Source: Euclidia mi (Eukaryota; Arthropoda; Insecta; Lepidoptera; Erebidae). Taken from it: a stretch of DNA of 64,000 nt. This document shows, piece after piece, positions 20,773-32,500 of this stretch; position 1 is the stretch's first letter, and each line of letters begins with the position of its first letter. Below the pieces are notes generated by a model. It was not told where the DNA came from, searched no databases, and was given only the letters and a program-made list of their open reading frames with translations. Made by a program: the position numbers and the translations under genes. The stretch spans positions 41,126,475 through 41,190,474 of the forward strand of contig OX123205.2 in NCBI GenBank assembly GCA_944739405.2, given 5' to 3'.

Positions 20773-23348
20773 CCTTTATTTCTCAACCGTTCGTAAAACT
20801 TTTGTAACGAATAGCCTCTGACTTTAAAATTGGCAGAAGTCAACTAACTATAATCACAAAAGTTATATTTAGACTATGGAATCGAATTTCTATTTGCATG
20901 AACTACCTACTCACTAAATAGTAAAAATATCGTACCTAACTGGGTTATAAATTAAAAACGTAAAAGCTAATAAAGTATTTTTGGAATCAATTTGCGACTT
21001 AAAAATTAAAATTAGTTATAAAAAATTTATATACGTTCGTAAAGCTGAAAATAGAAAAAAATGTTTCATCCCTACAAATCGAAATATTAACGATAGGTAT
21101 CCAGAAAAAATAAAAGTCACCGAAAGATCTGACACGTGAATAAATCCCGTTTGGTCGTTGTAATAAAAACGAAATTCGCTTATCTTTCCACATGACAAGT
21201 TGTTACAGAATAAAAAGCGGCAGCATTTGATATTGTTTGAAATATATCTTCTATGCGTGTGTATTATATTCGTATATGAATATAAAATAAGTGTGATCGT
21301 GTTTTACCTCAGATTGGCTTTTTTGCTTGTTAAATTTAGTTCACTAAGCTTGTCACTTAAGCAGTCATGAGTAGAATACTAAATGCATCCACCACAATTT
21401 ATTTTTGATTTGTGTATAAATTAGATATCCATCATCTATAACCAAGAAGTTAAAAACTTTTTTCATTAAAATGTAATCCGTCTCACGCTACAGCTTGGAG
21501 GCTTGGCTTACACTTGAAATCTTATACTAATATTTAAAGCTGACAAGTTACGTTGTTTGTTTGGTTGAACGCGCTAATCTCAGGAACTACTGGTCCGATT
21601 TGAAAAATTCTTTCAGTGTTAGATAGGTCATTTATCGACGAAGGCTATAGGCTTTATAATATCACGCTATGCGTGATGGGAGCAGAGCAGTAGCCTTAAA
21701 TAACGCGAGGGGAACCGCAGGCATCCTCTAGTAGTATATAAAACAACAAAGTATAGTTTGTAAAAAAGGTCTTGAGACAATCTACCAATCAACATCCCAG
21801 TAACATTGAATTTAATTTCGTTTCTATAAAGGATCATAGTTTGAACGCAAATAAAGATTTTGGAAATAGGTAACACAAATTCAACACAATGTGTTACACC
21901 TTCAAAACCAAGTTATATATCCTAACATCAAATCTGACAAAGCTAACACACTGCCTTGAAAAGGAAAAACTACTCGAGTCGTAATTTTGAAAGACTGATC
22001 AAATACTGATGTTGAGTCTTTGAGGTTAGAAAGATGTGTGTAGTGACGGGAATTGAGGAAGGTAGGCCTTCAGTGTTCGGTCATGTGGAAGGGTCTACTG
22101 AAGGGCAATCGACGAAAGGGAATTATAGGAATAATCGATTGGAAGAAGAAAATGTTTCTAGGGCAGAATTGTTGAAGTGGAAGGTTTGGCGCTAATTGGA
22201 GTAGTGTTACGGACTTAATGCTAGCTGTGAAATATATTTTTGGCAATAATTTTGGTTTTATCTATTATGTTGTACGATATCTATACAAATAAAATGAAGA
22301 ATGAGTTTCAGTTTGTTAGTGAACACGCTGAAAATACCGCTCGAATTTGAATTAATATAGCTGTATTCACGGGTTAGACTAAATATACGAATATATGCCA
22401 TGTTACGTCACGATACAACTCTTTGAAAATGAAAAAGCATAAAAGACCGTGAGTAAAATGTCACAGCTCTGGCTAGCGATGCGACAGGACGGTTTTATGG
22501 ACAAGGTGTAGCAAACAAAAGGCTAAAAGTTTTAGTAGCACAAAATAGAGATTACTCAACAAAGAAATACAACAAAGGAGGACTGTCGTTACCCTAAGAA
22601 CTTTAACTTTAGATAACACGCCTCAGCCTACCCTTTTTAAACCCCACAGTCAGATTCAAACCTTTTTTTCTAAATGCATAAAATCAAAGGGTCAAAGACA
22701 TGTTCCCTGAAATAGAAATGAGATACGAAAATATAGAATTCCTTTGGAAATGGCTTCTATAAATATTCTAAACATATTCGCTCTTTTGCCACACACATTT
22801 ATGTTTGTATCCCAAAATTAAATACTTCGTACAATAATATATACTATTTTAATTTGTAATAAAGAAATTTATTTTTTATTCAGAAAGAGAAAATCATCTA
22901 CCGTTTTCACTTTCATTTATTTTACCCAGAAATAACCTTTAGCCTGTATAATATTAAAGGTTTCGTTTTATTGCTAAATGGTTTAAGCGCGAATTAAGAT
23001 TGTATCGCTTAAATACAAATCAGGTTTAATAAAGCGCTTCCTAAGATTGGAGGTTTAAACAAGTTTTTTGGAAGCTAGCACTTTATTTCATTTGAAATTC
23101 AAAAGGTACTTAAAATCAAGGACCAGACAGCTCTTGTAAATATATTTCAGGTTTCGCTGTTAATAAGTTTTCTGTGTTTATGTTTAGTCTCAGGTGCTGG
23201 TTTTCATACAGGTAAATCAGTAACAATGTTTGAAACCCTGATTCATTAGGAACATATACGAAGGTGATTAAATTGGATGATGAAGTTGTGATGAATTTAA
23301 AATGATGAAAATGTTTATTTTTCAGTCTTTCTAAACTTTCTTATAAGT
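20773..23348. repeat. segmental duplication, copy 1
   Basis: Collinear with 24434-25012 plus 33644-35918. Shared landmarks in order: 'ctttatttctcaacc' (20774 / 24435), 'aataaaagtc ... cgaaagat' (21109 / 24720), 'gacattgtttgaaatatat'-type block (21228 / 24967), 'cgtatatgaatat' (21271 / 33645), 'ctactcgagtcgtaattttg' (21970 / 34239), 'gaggttagaaagatgtgtg' (22022 / 34290), 'atcatctaccgttttc' (22894 / 35489) and 'acgaaggtgattaaattgga' (23259 / 35835). Copy 1 lacks the LTR element and the SINE at 34489 but has its own Helitron-like insertion (21520-21731). No protein frame is conserved between copies. Confidence 0.85.
21520..21731 (+). mobile_element. Helitron-like non-autonomous element in duplication copy 1
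   Basis: A|TC at 21520, 'tactaatatttaaagctgac', 'gttgaacgcgctaatctcag', 'gaactactggtccgatttg', 'cgaaggctataggctttata', ending CTAG at 21728-21731 followed by T. Copy 2 has no such element at the matching site (about 33933), so it inserted after the duplication, or was lost from copy 2. Confidence 0.8.
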
Positions 23349-24433
23349 ACACCTTACTGTATACGTACCACATTTTACTTATTTGCCATCATTGCAATGA
23401 TTTGTAATGCACTACATGTTGGATTTTATAATGTTTGTATAATTCGTCCATAATCTTTAAAAAAATTTTTTGGGCATGTGGCCAAGTTGCTTGAGTTTTG
23501 GTCCTGTCACGAAAATCAATAACGCTGTCTTAACGTTTCCTCCGAAGCGCGACACAATACGATTTAAATGACACAAAAGGCTAACAATCCAAAAAAATAC
23601 CTGCAGGAAAATTGATTACCTTTTCCAATCTTTTAGCAATGGCGTCAAATGTTGCTATGAATGCCACGATATACTCGTAGCTTTTCAATTAAATCCCGAT
23701 ACATAGAAACACCTAACAATCCATTTCAAATAACATCTTGTGTGAACATACCTATTTTCACAAATAAAATAAATTGAATTGAATCCCGTTACACTTCCAA
23801 CAGCCTCTCAATACGAAACTTTACTTAGCTTACCGTCAGTCCCTTAATTTAACAGCATGTTACCTCAATTACTAGTAACTGTATTAAGCAAATTGTAAAT
23901 GAAAGCTGTCGGAGTGCCCCAAGGCAGTGTCCTGGGCCGGTGACAATAGCCCCGGAATTATTAAACTGCGTCACAAAACTATTTCTACTGAATATTTAGC
24001 GATTGGAGGGTTAACCCGCAAACGAATAAGACCGCAATTTTCCGTATTAACCCCACAATGCTTGGGCTTCCTCATTTCGCTTGTAAAGTGTCATTACATG
24101 AGTTTTGTGGTTAGTTTTTGACTTTATGTTTATCAGGGGATTGTGGGTAGGTAAAGTTATTTGCTATTATCATTTCGCCAAGTGAAACGCTTTATATTAT
24201 TGTATGCTAACTTAGTTTATTTTGAATATTATTATTACGAATTGGGTGTAATATTACACCTCTGCCTACCCTATATCCTGCAAGTAAGTGAGCGCTTCGT
24301 AATGTCTTCAAAAGACATGTAATGTCAAGCAGGTGAGGACGAAATAATATGTGTACAGTAAAAACATCTTGATCAGTTTTCTCTGTCTCAGATGTTTGCG
24401 ATAAATGTTGTCTAACACGGTTTTATAATAATA
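23349..24433. other. spacer between duplication copies; tiny RT relic
   Basis: AT-rich. At 23911-23940 the plus strand encodes GVPQGSVLGR, matching RT motif B, but the flanking codons are not RT-like. A type 2 SINE tail scrap ('gtaatattacacctctgcct') lies at about 24248-24275. Confidence 0.5.
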
Positions 24434-25012
24434 GCTTTATTTCTCAACCATACAGCTACGCAATGTAATGCTTTTGTAACGAATAACTTGATGTGATATC
24501 TGAAAGCTATGACTTTAATATTGGTAGAAATCTGCTGAATATAAGTATTATAAAAGTTCTATTCATAGTAGGTATATAGAATTAAATTTAATACTAAAAA
24601 TATCGTCCCTAATTGGGTATTAAATAAAAATGTAAAAGCCGTTAGCAATATTTTAGGAATCAATTTGGGATTTAAAACATCTCGAAAATCGGAATTAGTT
24701 GCGATAGGTATCCAGAAAAAATAAAAGTCCACGAAAGATTTAACGACACGTGAATAAATCCCGGGCAGGTTGTTACAGAATAACAAGCTGTAAATAACAA
24801 AATGTAAATGTAAATGTAAATGTAGAAGCATACAGTAATAATGTTTTAAATTTGAGTATGAGTAATTATTTTATAAATTTATTATTTTGACGTTCATAAG
24901 CGTCACATTGTGACCCAAATGAATAAAGGATTTTGAATTTGAATTTGAATTCAAGCGACCACATTTGACATTGTTTGAAATATATATATTGTTTCCATGG
25001 TGTGGTGTACGT
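24434..25012. repeat. segmental duplication, copy 2, left part
   Basis: Left part of copy 2, matching 20773-21270. It is interrupted by the LTR retrotransposon: the last bases before the LTR are ACGT (25009-25012), and copy 2 resumes with ACGT at 33644. It contains a short (aaatgt)n run near 24802-24822. Confidence 0.85.
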
Positions 25013-25742
25013 TGAGACGGGGGATCTCAGGTAGGATGTCGGGGTTCGAGAGAAACACTGCTAGGCTGAACAGGTTCTTTATTATGTCTCACTACCGCTT
25101 ACATACAGTATGACCGAACTAGGTAAGCACTGGCCTGAGCTGGCTGGAGTGTAGACTCCTGCTGCTCTCCACCGCTCGCAGGGTAGCTGCTCGAAGGGTC
25201 GCCGATGAGCTGGCCAAGGTGCGCTGCGCAGGCAGCTCTGTGGTCGATGTTCAGGCTGAGCGGGTCTCAGGCGGTGCAGCCGATGTGGGCCGAGCGTTCA
25301 GGCTCAGGCGTCCGTGGCCTGGCTGTAGGAGCTCGTAGGCAGGAACGGAGGCTTGGGTGGCAGCTGGCTAGTAGCGGCACGGCGCCAGCAGCTCGTGGCT
25401 TGTAGCCCGTAGAGAGAACGTAGCCCGTAGGAAGAACGTAAGGTGCAGTGAGCCCGTAGGAAGAACGTCAGGTGCAGTGAGCTCGTAGGGTGAACCCCAG
25501 CGGGACAGTAGATAGGAAGTAGAATGTAGAATAATCGCGAGGTGTAGCGGCGTTCCGATGTCTAGGGAAAGTGACCATTCTACAACGCGCAACCATCTTA
25601 TATAGGCATAAACCTATGACTCACAACTGCCTTTGGCTAGTGAATATGACCATATTTGGTAATATTGCGAACGATGTCTGGCTAAGCTGGCGTTAAGCGC
25701 CTGCGAGATATTATAACGCAATACGTGTAGTATTACGTTACA
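25013..25742 (-). repeat. 3' LTR (730 bp)
   Basis: On the minus strand it begins TGTAACGTAATAC and ends CCGTCTCA, i.e. TG...CA. It pairs with 32934-33643 along its full length. It carries a 23-bp segment (about 25489-25511) absent from the other LTR and flanked by a GTAG microrepeat. The plus frame at 25205-25405 and minus frame at 25368-25592 are chance frames in this GC-rich LTR. Confidence 0.92.
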
Positions 25743-25889
25743 ATACCACGCTCTGTACAGCAGGATTTTTCGTGTCTAGACAAGAAAAATCCGTCTAACT
25801 AAGTCCTCCGAACTTCTGTAGACAGTGCTAAGTAGATAGTGACTATGAAACTCAAACTGCAGGTAGGTACAATGAAAGAATCTAGTTAG

Positions 25890-26050
25890 GTTAGGAATCA
25901 GTGTAGTTAATTAGTTTTAAATCTTTAATGTGCCAACTGCCAATAGTTTTACCCGACGAATCCGCTAATTCGTATACTAGTGGTGACTTTTTAGCAATAA
26001 TAGTACACTTGGTAAACTTAGGAGCTAGTTTTTTGCCAAATGGTTTGTCG
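25890..26050 (-). pseudogene. integrase C-terminal (GPY/F-like) domain, distal part
   Basis: Minus-strand translation reads DKPFGKKLAPKFTKC, then KKSPLVYELAD, then WHIKDLKLIN and a stop. This is the end of a Gypsy integrase C-terminal domain (motif 'F..KLAPKF.. ..VYEL.D..G...G.WH.KDLK'). The preceding residues (GDTVWKRTY) lie 4 kb away at about 30125-30150, on the far side of the LINE insertion. Without the LINE the two halves join in one frame through the duplicated GTAGGTT target. Confidence 0.85.
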
Positions 26051-26619
26051 TAGGTTTTATTTTTATTTTATTTTATTGAGGTAAATAAACAATTGTACAA
26101 TAAGGCAATGTAACAAGGTATGTCTTACAAACTGTATGTCATTGTACAACCAACACCATTAACCCCAGATTACAAGCTATGAGTAATTAGAGAAAATTAT
26201 ATTAGATGCACTAGCGTAGATAACATACAAAATAACTGACAGATGACATACTAAGCCGAAAATTACGCACAAACCGACATAAGTCTTCGAACTATATTAC
26301 ATTACAGTATATTGTTACTAAAACAAAGGCGTAAACATAAACACATGATAGTGGGAATACTCTGGCAATAGAATTGATTATTGGTACGACTCAAAGAGTT
26401 AAGCTGCTAGACTAGCCCTACGATATTATCTTGGGATCGGTTCAAATAGTCCACTAGCCAAGCAGGTATTGCCAGGTATTTTATCTCTAAGATTCAACAA
26501 AATCTTATCAATATCAACATTACTTGATTTTTACTGGAAATAAGTATCTTAATAAGTTGCTCATCTTTACAAATACAAGCCAGTGTGACCACAATCTACA
26601 CCCTGTCTCTATGGCTGAT

Positions 26620-28185
26620 CTATGAAGAAGACCGAACATCTGAAAAAAGCTTTAAAACTCGTTTTTTGTAACAGTTCTGTGATAAAGTAAAAATATCAAT
26701 GTTGGTAAAGTGTTCATTATAAGACTTCATAAGTCGTGTCAATGGTGCACGTTCACCCGCGTTAGTTTTGCTTACTTTAGGAGCAAATAATTTGTGAGTG
26801 TAATTATCTCGGATACGCTGAGAGCGACTCGGGATGCATATGTAAATATGATTCATAAGAGAATTACAATCAAATTTATTGTGGCATATATTGTGTAAAA
26901 GCATTTGATCCATGAGCAATCTCCTATCTTTCAGAGTAGTGAGAGAGAATTTCTTTAAGAGCTTGCTATACGATAGTTTAGTACGGAAACACCTATAATG
27001 TACAGCTTTCAAGAATTTACGCTGAACTGCTTCTACTTGATCACTATACTTTACGTAATATGGATTCCATATTGGTGTGCAGTACTCGATTTGGGTTCTA
27101 ATTAGGCTTTTGTATAAATAGATGTAAGTACTAGGACGCCTAAAGGTGGAGCCGCACGTACGCATAACAAAACCATATAATTGAAACGCCTTGTTGGTGA
27201 TATAATTTATGTGTGTACTCAAGTCCAGATTGGTATCAAGGTGTATGCCTAGGTCTTTAATAGTTGTAACTGAGCCCAAGGTTGTGGCAGTGAGATTATA
27301 GCAGAAATTGATAGCATTTATTTTCTTAGTGAATGATATGCTTTTGCACTTAGTAAGACTAAGTTGTAGTTTATTAGTTAAACAATATCTTGATAAGCGA
27401 TCTAGATCAGCCTGAAGCTTCTCACAATCTTGAGTAGTTCGAATACAACGATAGATTTTAAGGTCGTCAGCATATAAAAGAAATCTGCTATGCTTAAAAC
27501 ATTGATTGATGTCGTTTATGTACAGTACAAAAAGCAGGGGCCCCAAGATAGATCCTTGGGGGACACCGGAAGTGACTTTTATGACATCTGAGGCGAAACC
27601 ATTGATAACGACCCTTTGTGTTCTATTTGTGATATAGGACTCGAACCAGCGCAGTAGGTTTCCTCGTATGCCATTGAAGGCGATCTTTTGCAGTAACAGG
27701 AAATGATCCACTTTGTCAAAGGCCTTGCAAAAGTCTGTGTAAATTGAATCTACTTGCTCGTGGTTGTCTAAGCTCTCAAACAAAAAATTGGTGTAGAGGG
27801 TTAGGTTACTAAGTGTTGACCGATTTTTCACAAACCCGTGTTGTTCAGGTATGATAATTTTGTGTAAGCTGGGGTAGATAGAATTGTGAACTAGCCTTTC
27901 CAAAACCTTGGACAAAGTAGAGAGCAAGGATATAGGACGGTAGTTAGTAACGTAATTTTTGCTGCCACTCTTATATACTGGAGTTATATTGGCCTTTTTC
28001 CAAATTTGAGGAACTATACCTTCACGCAGACTAGCGTTAAAAATTAAGCATACGGGTGTACTGATTACATTGGCTGTGTGTTTAAGAAAAATAGGGGGTA
28101 TGCTGTCTGGACCTGGGCCTTTGGTTACATCGAGAGAGTTAAGCGTATCAAGAACAGCGCCTCTAGTAATTGACAATTGATCCAA
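26620..28185 (-). CDS. LINE reverse transcriptase domain (ORF2, part 3)
   Basis: 521 codons; copies element RNA into DNA at the nicked target. Motifs in order: GPGPDSIPPIFLK (residues 23-35), NYRPISLLSTLSKVLERLVH (about 81-100), EQHGFVKNRST (about 114-124), motif A DFCKAFDKVDH (about 150-160), SGVPQGSILGPLLF (about 205-218), LLYADDLKIY (about 236-245) with the YADD catalytic pair intact, DLGIHLD and the C-terminal Cys-containing EYCTPIWNPYY block. All catalytic Asp codons are present. The listed start (TTG) is not a true start: the frame is the continuation of 28125-28568 after a 1-nt frameshift. Ends at a natural stop before the 3' UTR. Confidence 0.88.
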   Translation of the reverse strand: MDQLSITRGAVLDTLNSLDVTKGPGPDSIPPIFLKHTANVISTPVCLIFNASLREGIVPQIWKKANITPVYKSGSKNYVTNYRPISLLSTLSKVLERLVHNSIYPSLHKIIIPEQHGFVKNRSTLSNLTLYTNFLFESLDNHEQVDSIYTDFCKAFDKVDHFLLLQKIAFNGIRGNLLRWFESYITNRTQRVVINGFASDVIKVTSGVPQGSILGPLLFVLYINDINQCFKHSRFLLYADDLKIYRCIRTTQDCEKLQADLDRLSRYCLTNKLQLSLTKCKSISFTKKINAINFCYNLTATTLGSVTTIKDLGIHLDTNLDLSTHINYITNKAFQLYGFVMRTCGSTFRRPSTYIYLYKSLIRTQIEYCTPIWNPYYVKYSDQVEAVQRKFLKAVHYRCFRTKLSYSKLLKKFSLTTLKDRRLLMDQMLLHNICHNKFDCNSLMNHIYICIPSRSQRIRDNYTHKLFAPKVSKTNAGERAPLTRLMKSYNEHFTNIDIFTLSQNCYKKRVLKLFSDVRSSS

Positions 28186-28568
28186 AATGTCAAAATGTTG
28201 AGATGGTATATTACTTGAAAAATGCTTACTTCCAACCTCGCTTTTTTCGTAAACGGAGCTAAAAATTTTGAAAAGAGCTCACATATTTCCTTCGGTTCAA
28301 CCGATTCATTGCCATCGTAAGTCATACAATTGGGTATACCGAGTTTGTCTTTACGACTGTTAATAAAGGACCAGAATGCCTTAACATCATTCTTTAGTCT
28401 ATTCTCAATGGAAATCATGTATCTATTGTAATTGTCTTTGCATAGTGATTTAAATCGATGACGTAAGAGAGAGAACTCGGCATAGTCACAGGTGTTACCG
28501 TATTTTTTCCATTTTACCCAGGCTTTTTCTTTATTTTTAATACGTGAATTAGAGGCCGCGTAAACCAA
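28125..28568 (-). CDS. LINE ORF2 linker between EN and RT (part 2)
   Basis: 147 codons: NKEKAWVKWKKYGN, LKNDVKAFWSFINSRK and NESVEPKEICELFSKF are the conserved linker between endonuclease and RT in CR1/Jockey-type ORF2. The correct frame is lost at a run of A/T at 28259-28270, after which the natural continuation (SSVYEKSEVGS...) is read in the frame of the RT entry. Upstream, the endonuclease frame shifts into this one at the A5 run 28534-28538. Both shifts are explained by one missing base in a homopolymer. Confidence 0.8.
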   Translation of the reverse strand: MVYAASNSRIKNKEKAWVKWKKYGNTCDYAEFSLLRHRFKSLCKDNYNRYMISIENRLKNDVKAFWSFINSRKDKLGIPNCMTYDGNESVEPKEICELFSKFLAPFTKKARLEVSIFQVIYHLNILTFWINCQLLEALFLIRLTLSM

Positions 28569-29539
28569 ACTGGGAATTCTTTAGATTTGACCGGTCGTAG
28601 TGGTACATACGTACGTATAATTTCATAGATTTTCTCGTAGAATATACTGACCGATTGTTCGGCAGACTTATTATTCAAAATTACGTTCCAGTCAATATTA
28701 CCTATTTCGGCCCTGATACTATCATAATCTCCTTCATGAAACCTATATCTCGGTGAAGGAGAGGTAGGCAATAGCTTGCGTGACATGAAAAAAATTACGA
28801 ATGTATAAAAAGGCGGGTGCAATGGGTCCACAGGAACTAAAGGAAATGAGGGCGGCTCGCAAACACTATTGTCGGCATTTGATATGTATAAGTCCAGCAC
28901 ACGATGCATACTGTTTCGATAAATATTGTATTGTTTGCCATTAAGCACTGACATATGCTCAAGCAATTGTTTACTTACCGAACTGTGACATTCCGCAGGG
29001 TCTAACGTAAGGGCAGCCGAACCAATCTCAGTCCACGCCAAGTTCGGTAAATTAAAATCACCAAAAATATGAAAAACTTTACCGTATCGTGTAATTTCCC
29101 TGTTAAGAGAATTAAACAGTGACTCATAAGTGGGTCCCGTCTGATTGGGTGGAATATATAAACCACATACAATATTATATCTGTCCTTAGTATTAGAGTG
29201 GAACCGTAGTAAAACATAATCAATATTTGGGGGTAAAATAGAACAGTCCGAATTGCACTCAACATCAAAATAACTACGAATAGCATGTAATTCACGGCGA
29301 GCTGCTATGAGGACTCCTCCACCGTCCCGTTTACCACATAAGACACGATCCCTATCGCATCGGTACACCAAGTATCTGGAGTCTATAAATTCACTATCGG
29401 AGATGGCAGGCAATAACCAAGTTTCTGTTAATATAATAATGTCGTAGTTTTCCGCTAGAATGTTAGTATACAGTGTATTTAATTTTGTTCTCAGGCCACG
29501 ACAATTTTGATAATAAATAGAGAATTTATCAACCATCAC
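28514..29539 (-). CDS. LINE AP-type endonuclease (ORF2, part 1)
   Basis: 341 codons; nicks target DNA to prime reverse transcription. Motifs: YYQNCRGLRTKL (Asn, residues 9-20), LTETWL (catalytic Glu), GGGVLIAA, CGLYIPPN, FGDFNLPNLAW (Asp and Asn of the GDFN motif), DLYISN, and DPLHPPFYTF in place of the usual SDH block. The start is MMVDKF at 29539; the second Met may be used. All recognisable active-site residues are intact. It ends out of frame at the homopolymer near 28536. Confidence 0.88.
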   Translation of the reverse strand: MMVDKFSIYYQNCRGLRTKLNTLYTNILAENYDIIILTETWLLPAISDSEFIDSRYLVYRCDRDRVLCGKRDGGGVLIAARRELHAIRSYFDVECNSDCSILPPNIDYVLLRFHSNTKDRYNIVCGLYIPPNQTGPTYESLFNSLNREITRYGKVFHIFGDFNLPNLAWTEIGSAALTLDPAECHSSVSKQLLEHMSVLNGKQYNIYRNSMHRVLDLYISNADNSVCEPPSFPLVPVDPLHPPFYTFVIFFMSRKLLPTSPSPRYRFHEGDYDSIRAEIGNIDWNVILNNKSAEQSVSIFYEKIYEIIRTYVPLRPVKSKEFPVWFTRPLIHVLKIKKKPG

Positions 29540-32500
29540 GATATTTTATCATACTATGGCATATTACTATATGACTTAAGTACACAAACAAATACACTGA
29601 ACCTATCGATGACGTAATTATTAAAATATTATAATATGGTAAGGCGTACTTACATATTTGGTACGTAATAGTCCTCACTAGAAGTAGCCAATAAGTCGAG
29701 GCGTAATAATTAACGATGTAAACAAGGTTGCTCACTGGATCAAATACATCTACCGAGTTATAAATTCCATTAGAAACGTGCGATACTGCTAATTGAGAAT
29801 TAATTAATATATTTAATACTTGGAATAAATGCCGTAGTAAAAAAATTAATGATAATATGACACAAATGTGTAAACTGTGGGTGTTTTGATATTCACTAGT
29901 TATCGAGTATAAATATAAATCCATAGAGTAGTGTGCAGATGAGATCCAACGTACGTTATGAAAATTTAGATACAAGTTGTCACAAGATATCTTGTAGATA
30001 AACATGGAATAATAATTTATTAAATCTAACTCAGCATGAAACGATCTTGGATAGGTCTTCTCTGGAACGAATCGCAAGTACTGGAGAATTGTCATCAGCC
30101 CGTGCGAGAATAATCCCGTGTAGGTTCTTTTCCACACAGTATCACCCACGTTAAACCCAGCCAGTTTACGACGTAAGTTGTATGTGTGTGTATATAAAGT
30201 ACCATTGTTTTGGTGTTTATGTGCGACACAAGTATCACACGAAGATATAAACTTAATGATGTCAGCGTGCATACCAGGCCAATAATAACGCTGCGCTAAA
30301 CGTTTATACGTTTTAAAAATACCTAAATGACCCGCAGCGAGTTCCGAATGGTATTCTTTAATGGCGGTATTTCTATCCGAGGTATGTAGGACCTCTTTCC
30401 AATCGAATATTTTCCGAAGTGTACATTTCGATACCATATATCGATATAATTTATCATTTTTGATAGTATAGTTAGGGAAAGATGTAGGTGAGTTTTGACA
30501 GCCATTGTAGATTGTAGTATACCACTGATCCGAGGTTATAGTAGTCGCGTTATCAGTGTTAGTATCAATAGCTGACACGGTAGCATTAACTTTATTAAGC
30601 AAGTAATTACTACGAGAGTAATTATTAGATAAAGAAACAGAGTTAATATAGTTTGGTAACAATTTAAATCTTTTCCAGAAGTCAATACCTAAAATTAACG
30701 AACTAGTGACTTCTGGAATTACGTACGCTTTAAAGTTATAAGTTTTATTTTTAAAAGTGGTGGGTAGGTTGATATAGCCGATCGATGTCAAACGATGACC
30801 ACCCGCCGATCGAAAAAATATAGTAGGGTTGTCACACTTATTCAAAGGGAGATTAGTTTTAGAAATAAGTTTTATATGAGAATTATTGCCCAATATAGTC
30901 ACGGCAGAACCTGAGTCAAGTAAACCAGTAAGGGGTAGATTCTTAATGGTTACATTAACATAGGGTCGAAAATCAGTATTAGGTTTTTGATCTCGGGTCG
31001 CAGCCACATAATGACTAGAAAAATACACTTTTAGAGTGTTCAGCCAATTTTTCCAGTCTTCCTTGTCAAAATATTTAGGTTTAGAAGATGTACAAACGGT
31101 GGGGTTTGTCATCTTATTTGACGAACGACGATCCGAATAAATTAGTTTTTTTGAAAATGATTTATTTTTACAGGTAGGACAATTTACAAATGTGACATTC
31201 CTAAGGCCACACTTAAAACATATCGGATAACGTTCTCGCTTGCACGTCCCTAGTGAGTGATCAGTTGAACGGCAGCGCGGGCAAAATACACACCTCTTAT
31301 TAGTTATTTTTGTAAGAACAGCTGATTTAGATATCATGCTGACATTATAGTGTTGTAGGTTAGGCACAGGTGTATCGTTCGGTTCGACATTTATAGATGC
31401 GACAGAAGCGTAGTTTTTTAGTTTAGACGGTTTATAGTACTGTGAATTATTATAGTGACCGTGCGTGTCCATTTTATTTATGTAAGCTAAATCAGGTGCT
31501 ACTGTGTTAGACGTAGGGTAACTAGGTTCGTGAAATTGTGCACTTAAACACTGGAACCTCTCATAGTTTGGACATAGTGTTTTTAGAGTGTCTATAGTGT
31601 CTATAGCCGTAGTACATGAAGCTAGTACTGTAGAATAACACGGTCTAATATTATGAAGCAATATATTTAATTTTTCATGTTCGGTTAGTACCGTGTTCGG
31701 TGACAATCGCACAAAAAGTTGGAACATAATTGATAAGTAGATGATTATACCCTCAGTTTGCCCTTGAGTACGATTACGAATCTCGGCTAAAAGTTTATAA
31801 TCATAGTCGTACGGTGTAAAATCAGCTGTGAGTTTACTAGCTAGTTCGTCCCATGTAGAAATGGAATATTTAACACCGCGAAACCAGTGTAACGCATTAC
31901 CCGTAAAAATTTCAGACGCGTAATCGAATAATCTATTGGCAGGTAGATTTCTAACCGTCCTAAATTCCGTCACGCGTTGTAGAAATTCGCGAACGCAGCC
32001 TGTTCCGTCGAATTTGAGTTTCGATAGTTCGCCAACCCTCAAATGCTCACAGTGGACTGTTACCGGAGTCGACGCTGCCTGTGCAGGGGTTGAATCCGTG
32101 CAAGTCATCGTGACTCCGACTTCCGCCGACGGAACATTCGAGTGTTCTATCTTAGATAGCTCTGCCGACAGCATCCGAAAGCGTTCAGCCAGGTCGGATA
32201 TTTTGTTGCCGTATTTAGGTTCGGATTTGTCTAATCTGCCCAATCTGTGGTAGACCTGGTTGTGCAAAGCCGTAGTTCGCTTCGCCAAGTTGTGGTCGTA
32301 TAATTCCTTAAGGGAAGAGATTTGCGAATCTAAATCGGTAACTGACAGGCTAGCTCCCTTGAAGTCGTCTGCTATGTCTAGGCCTGACTCTAGGATTTCG
32401 TCATTCGGAATCAGCTCGAGTAGTTTAGGTAGCTGCTTCCGTAAACCTAAAACAGAGGTAGCCGGCTTCTCTCCGCGAATAGCGACCTCGTAGGCCAATT

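Larger units (their letters stand above)
26057..30119 (-). mobile_element. LINE inserted in the LTR element, 7-bp TSD
   Basis: 4063 bp from the 5' end (30119) to an A-rich (AATAAAATAAAA-type) tail at 26057-26084. The target duplication GTAGGTT is at 26050-26056 and 30120-30126. It has a roughly 580-nt 5' leader, endonuclease, RT and a roughly 560-nt 3' UTR. No separate ORF1 (zinc-knuckle gag) is present. RT motifs place it in the CR1/Jockey group; the clade (Kiri-, Daphne- or Rex1-like) cannot be decided by eye. Confidence 0.92.

Noticed and set aside
25205..25405. 66-codon frame, repeated almost exactly at 33126-33326
   Set aside because: Both lie inside the two LTRs and run opposite to the element; the repetition is due to LTR identity, not a gene family.
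31936..32493. Plus-strand frames of 105 and 77 codons
   Set aside because: They are antisense shadows of the gag frame of the LTR element.
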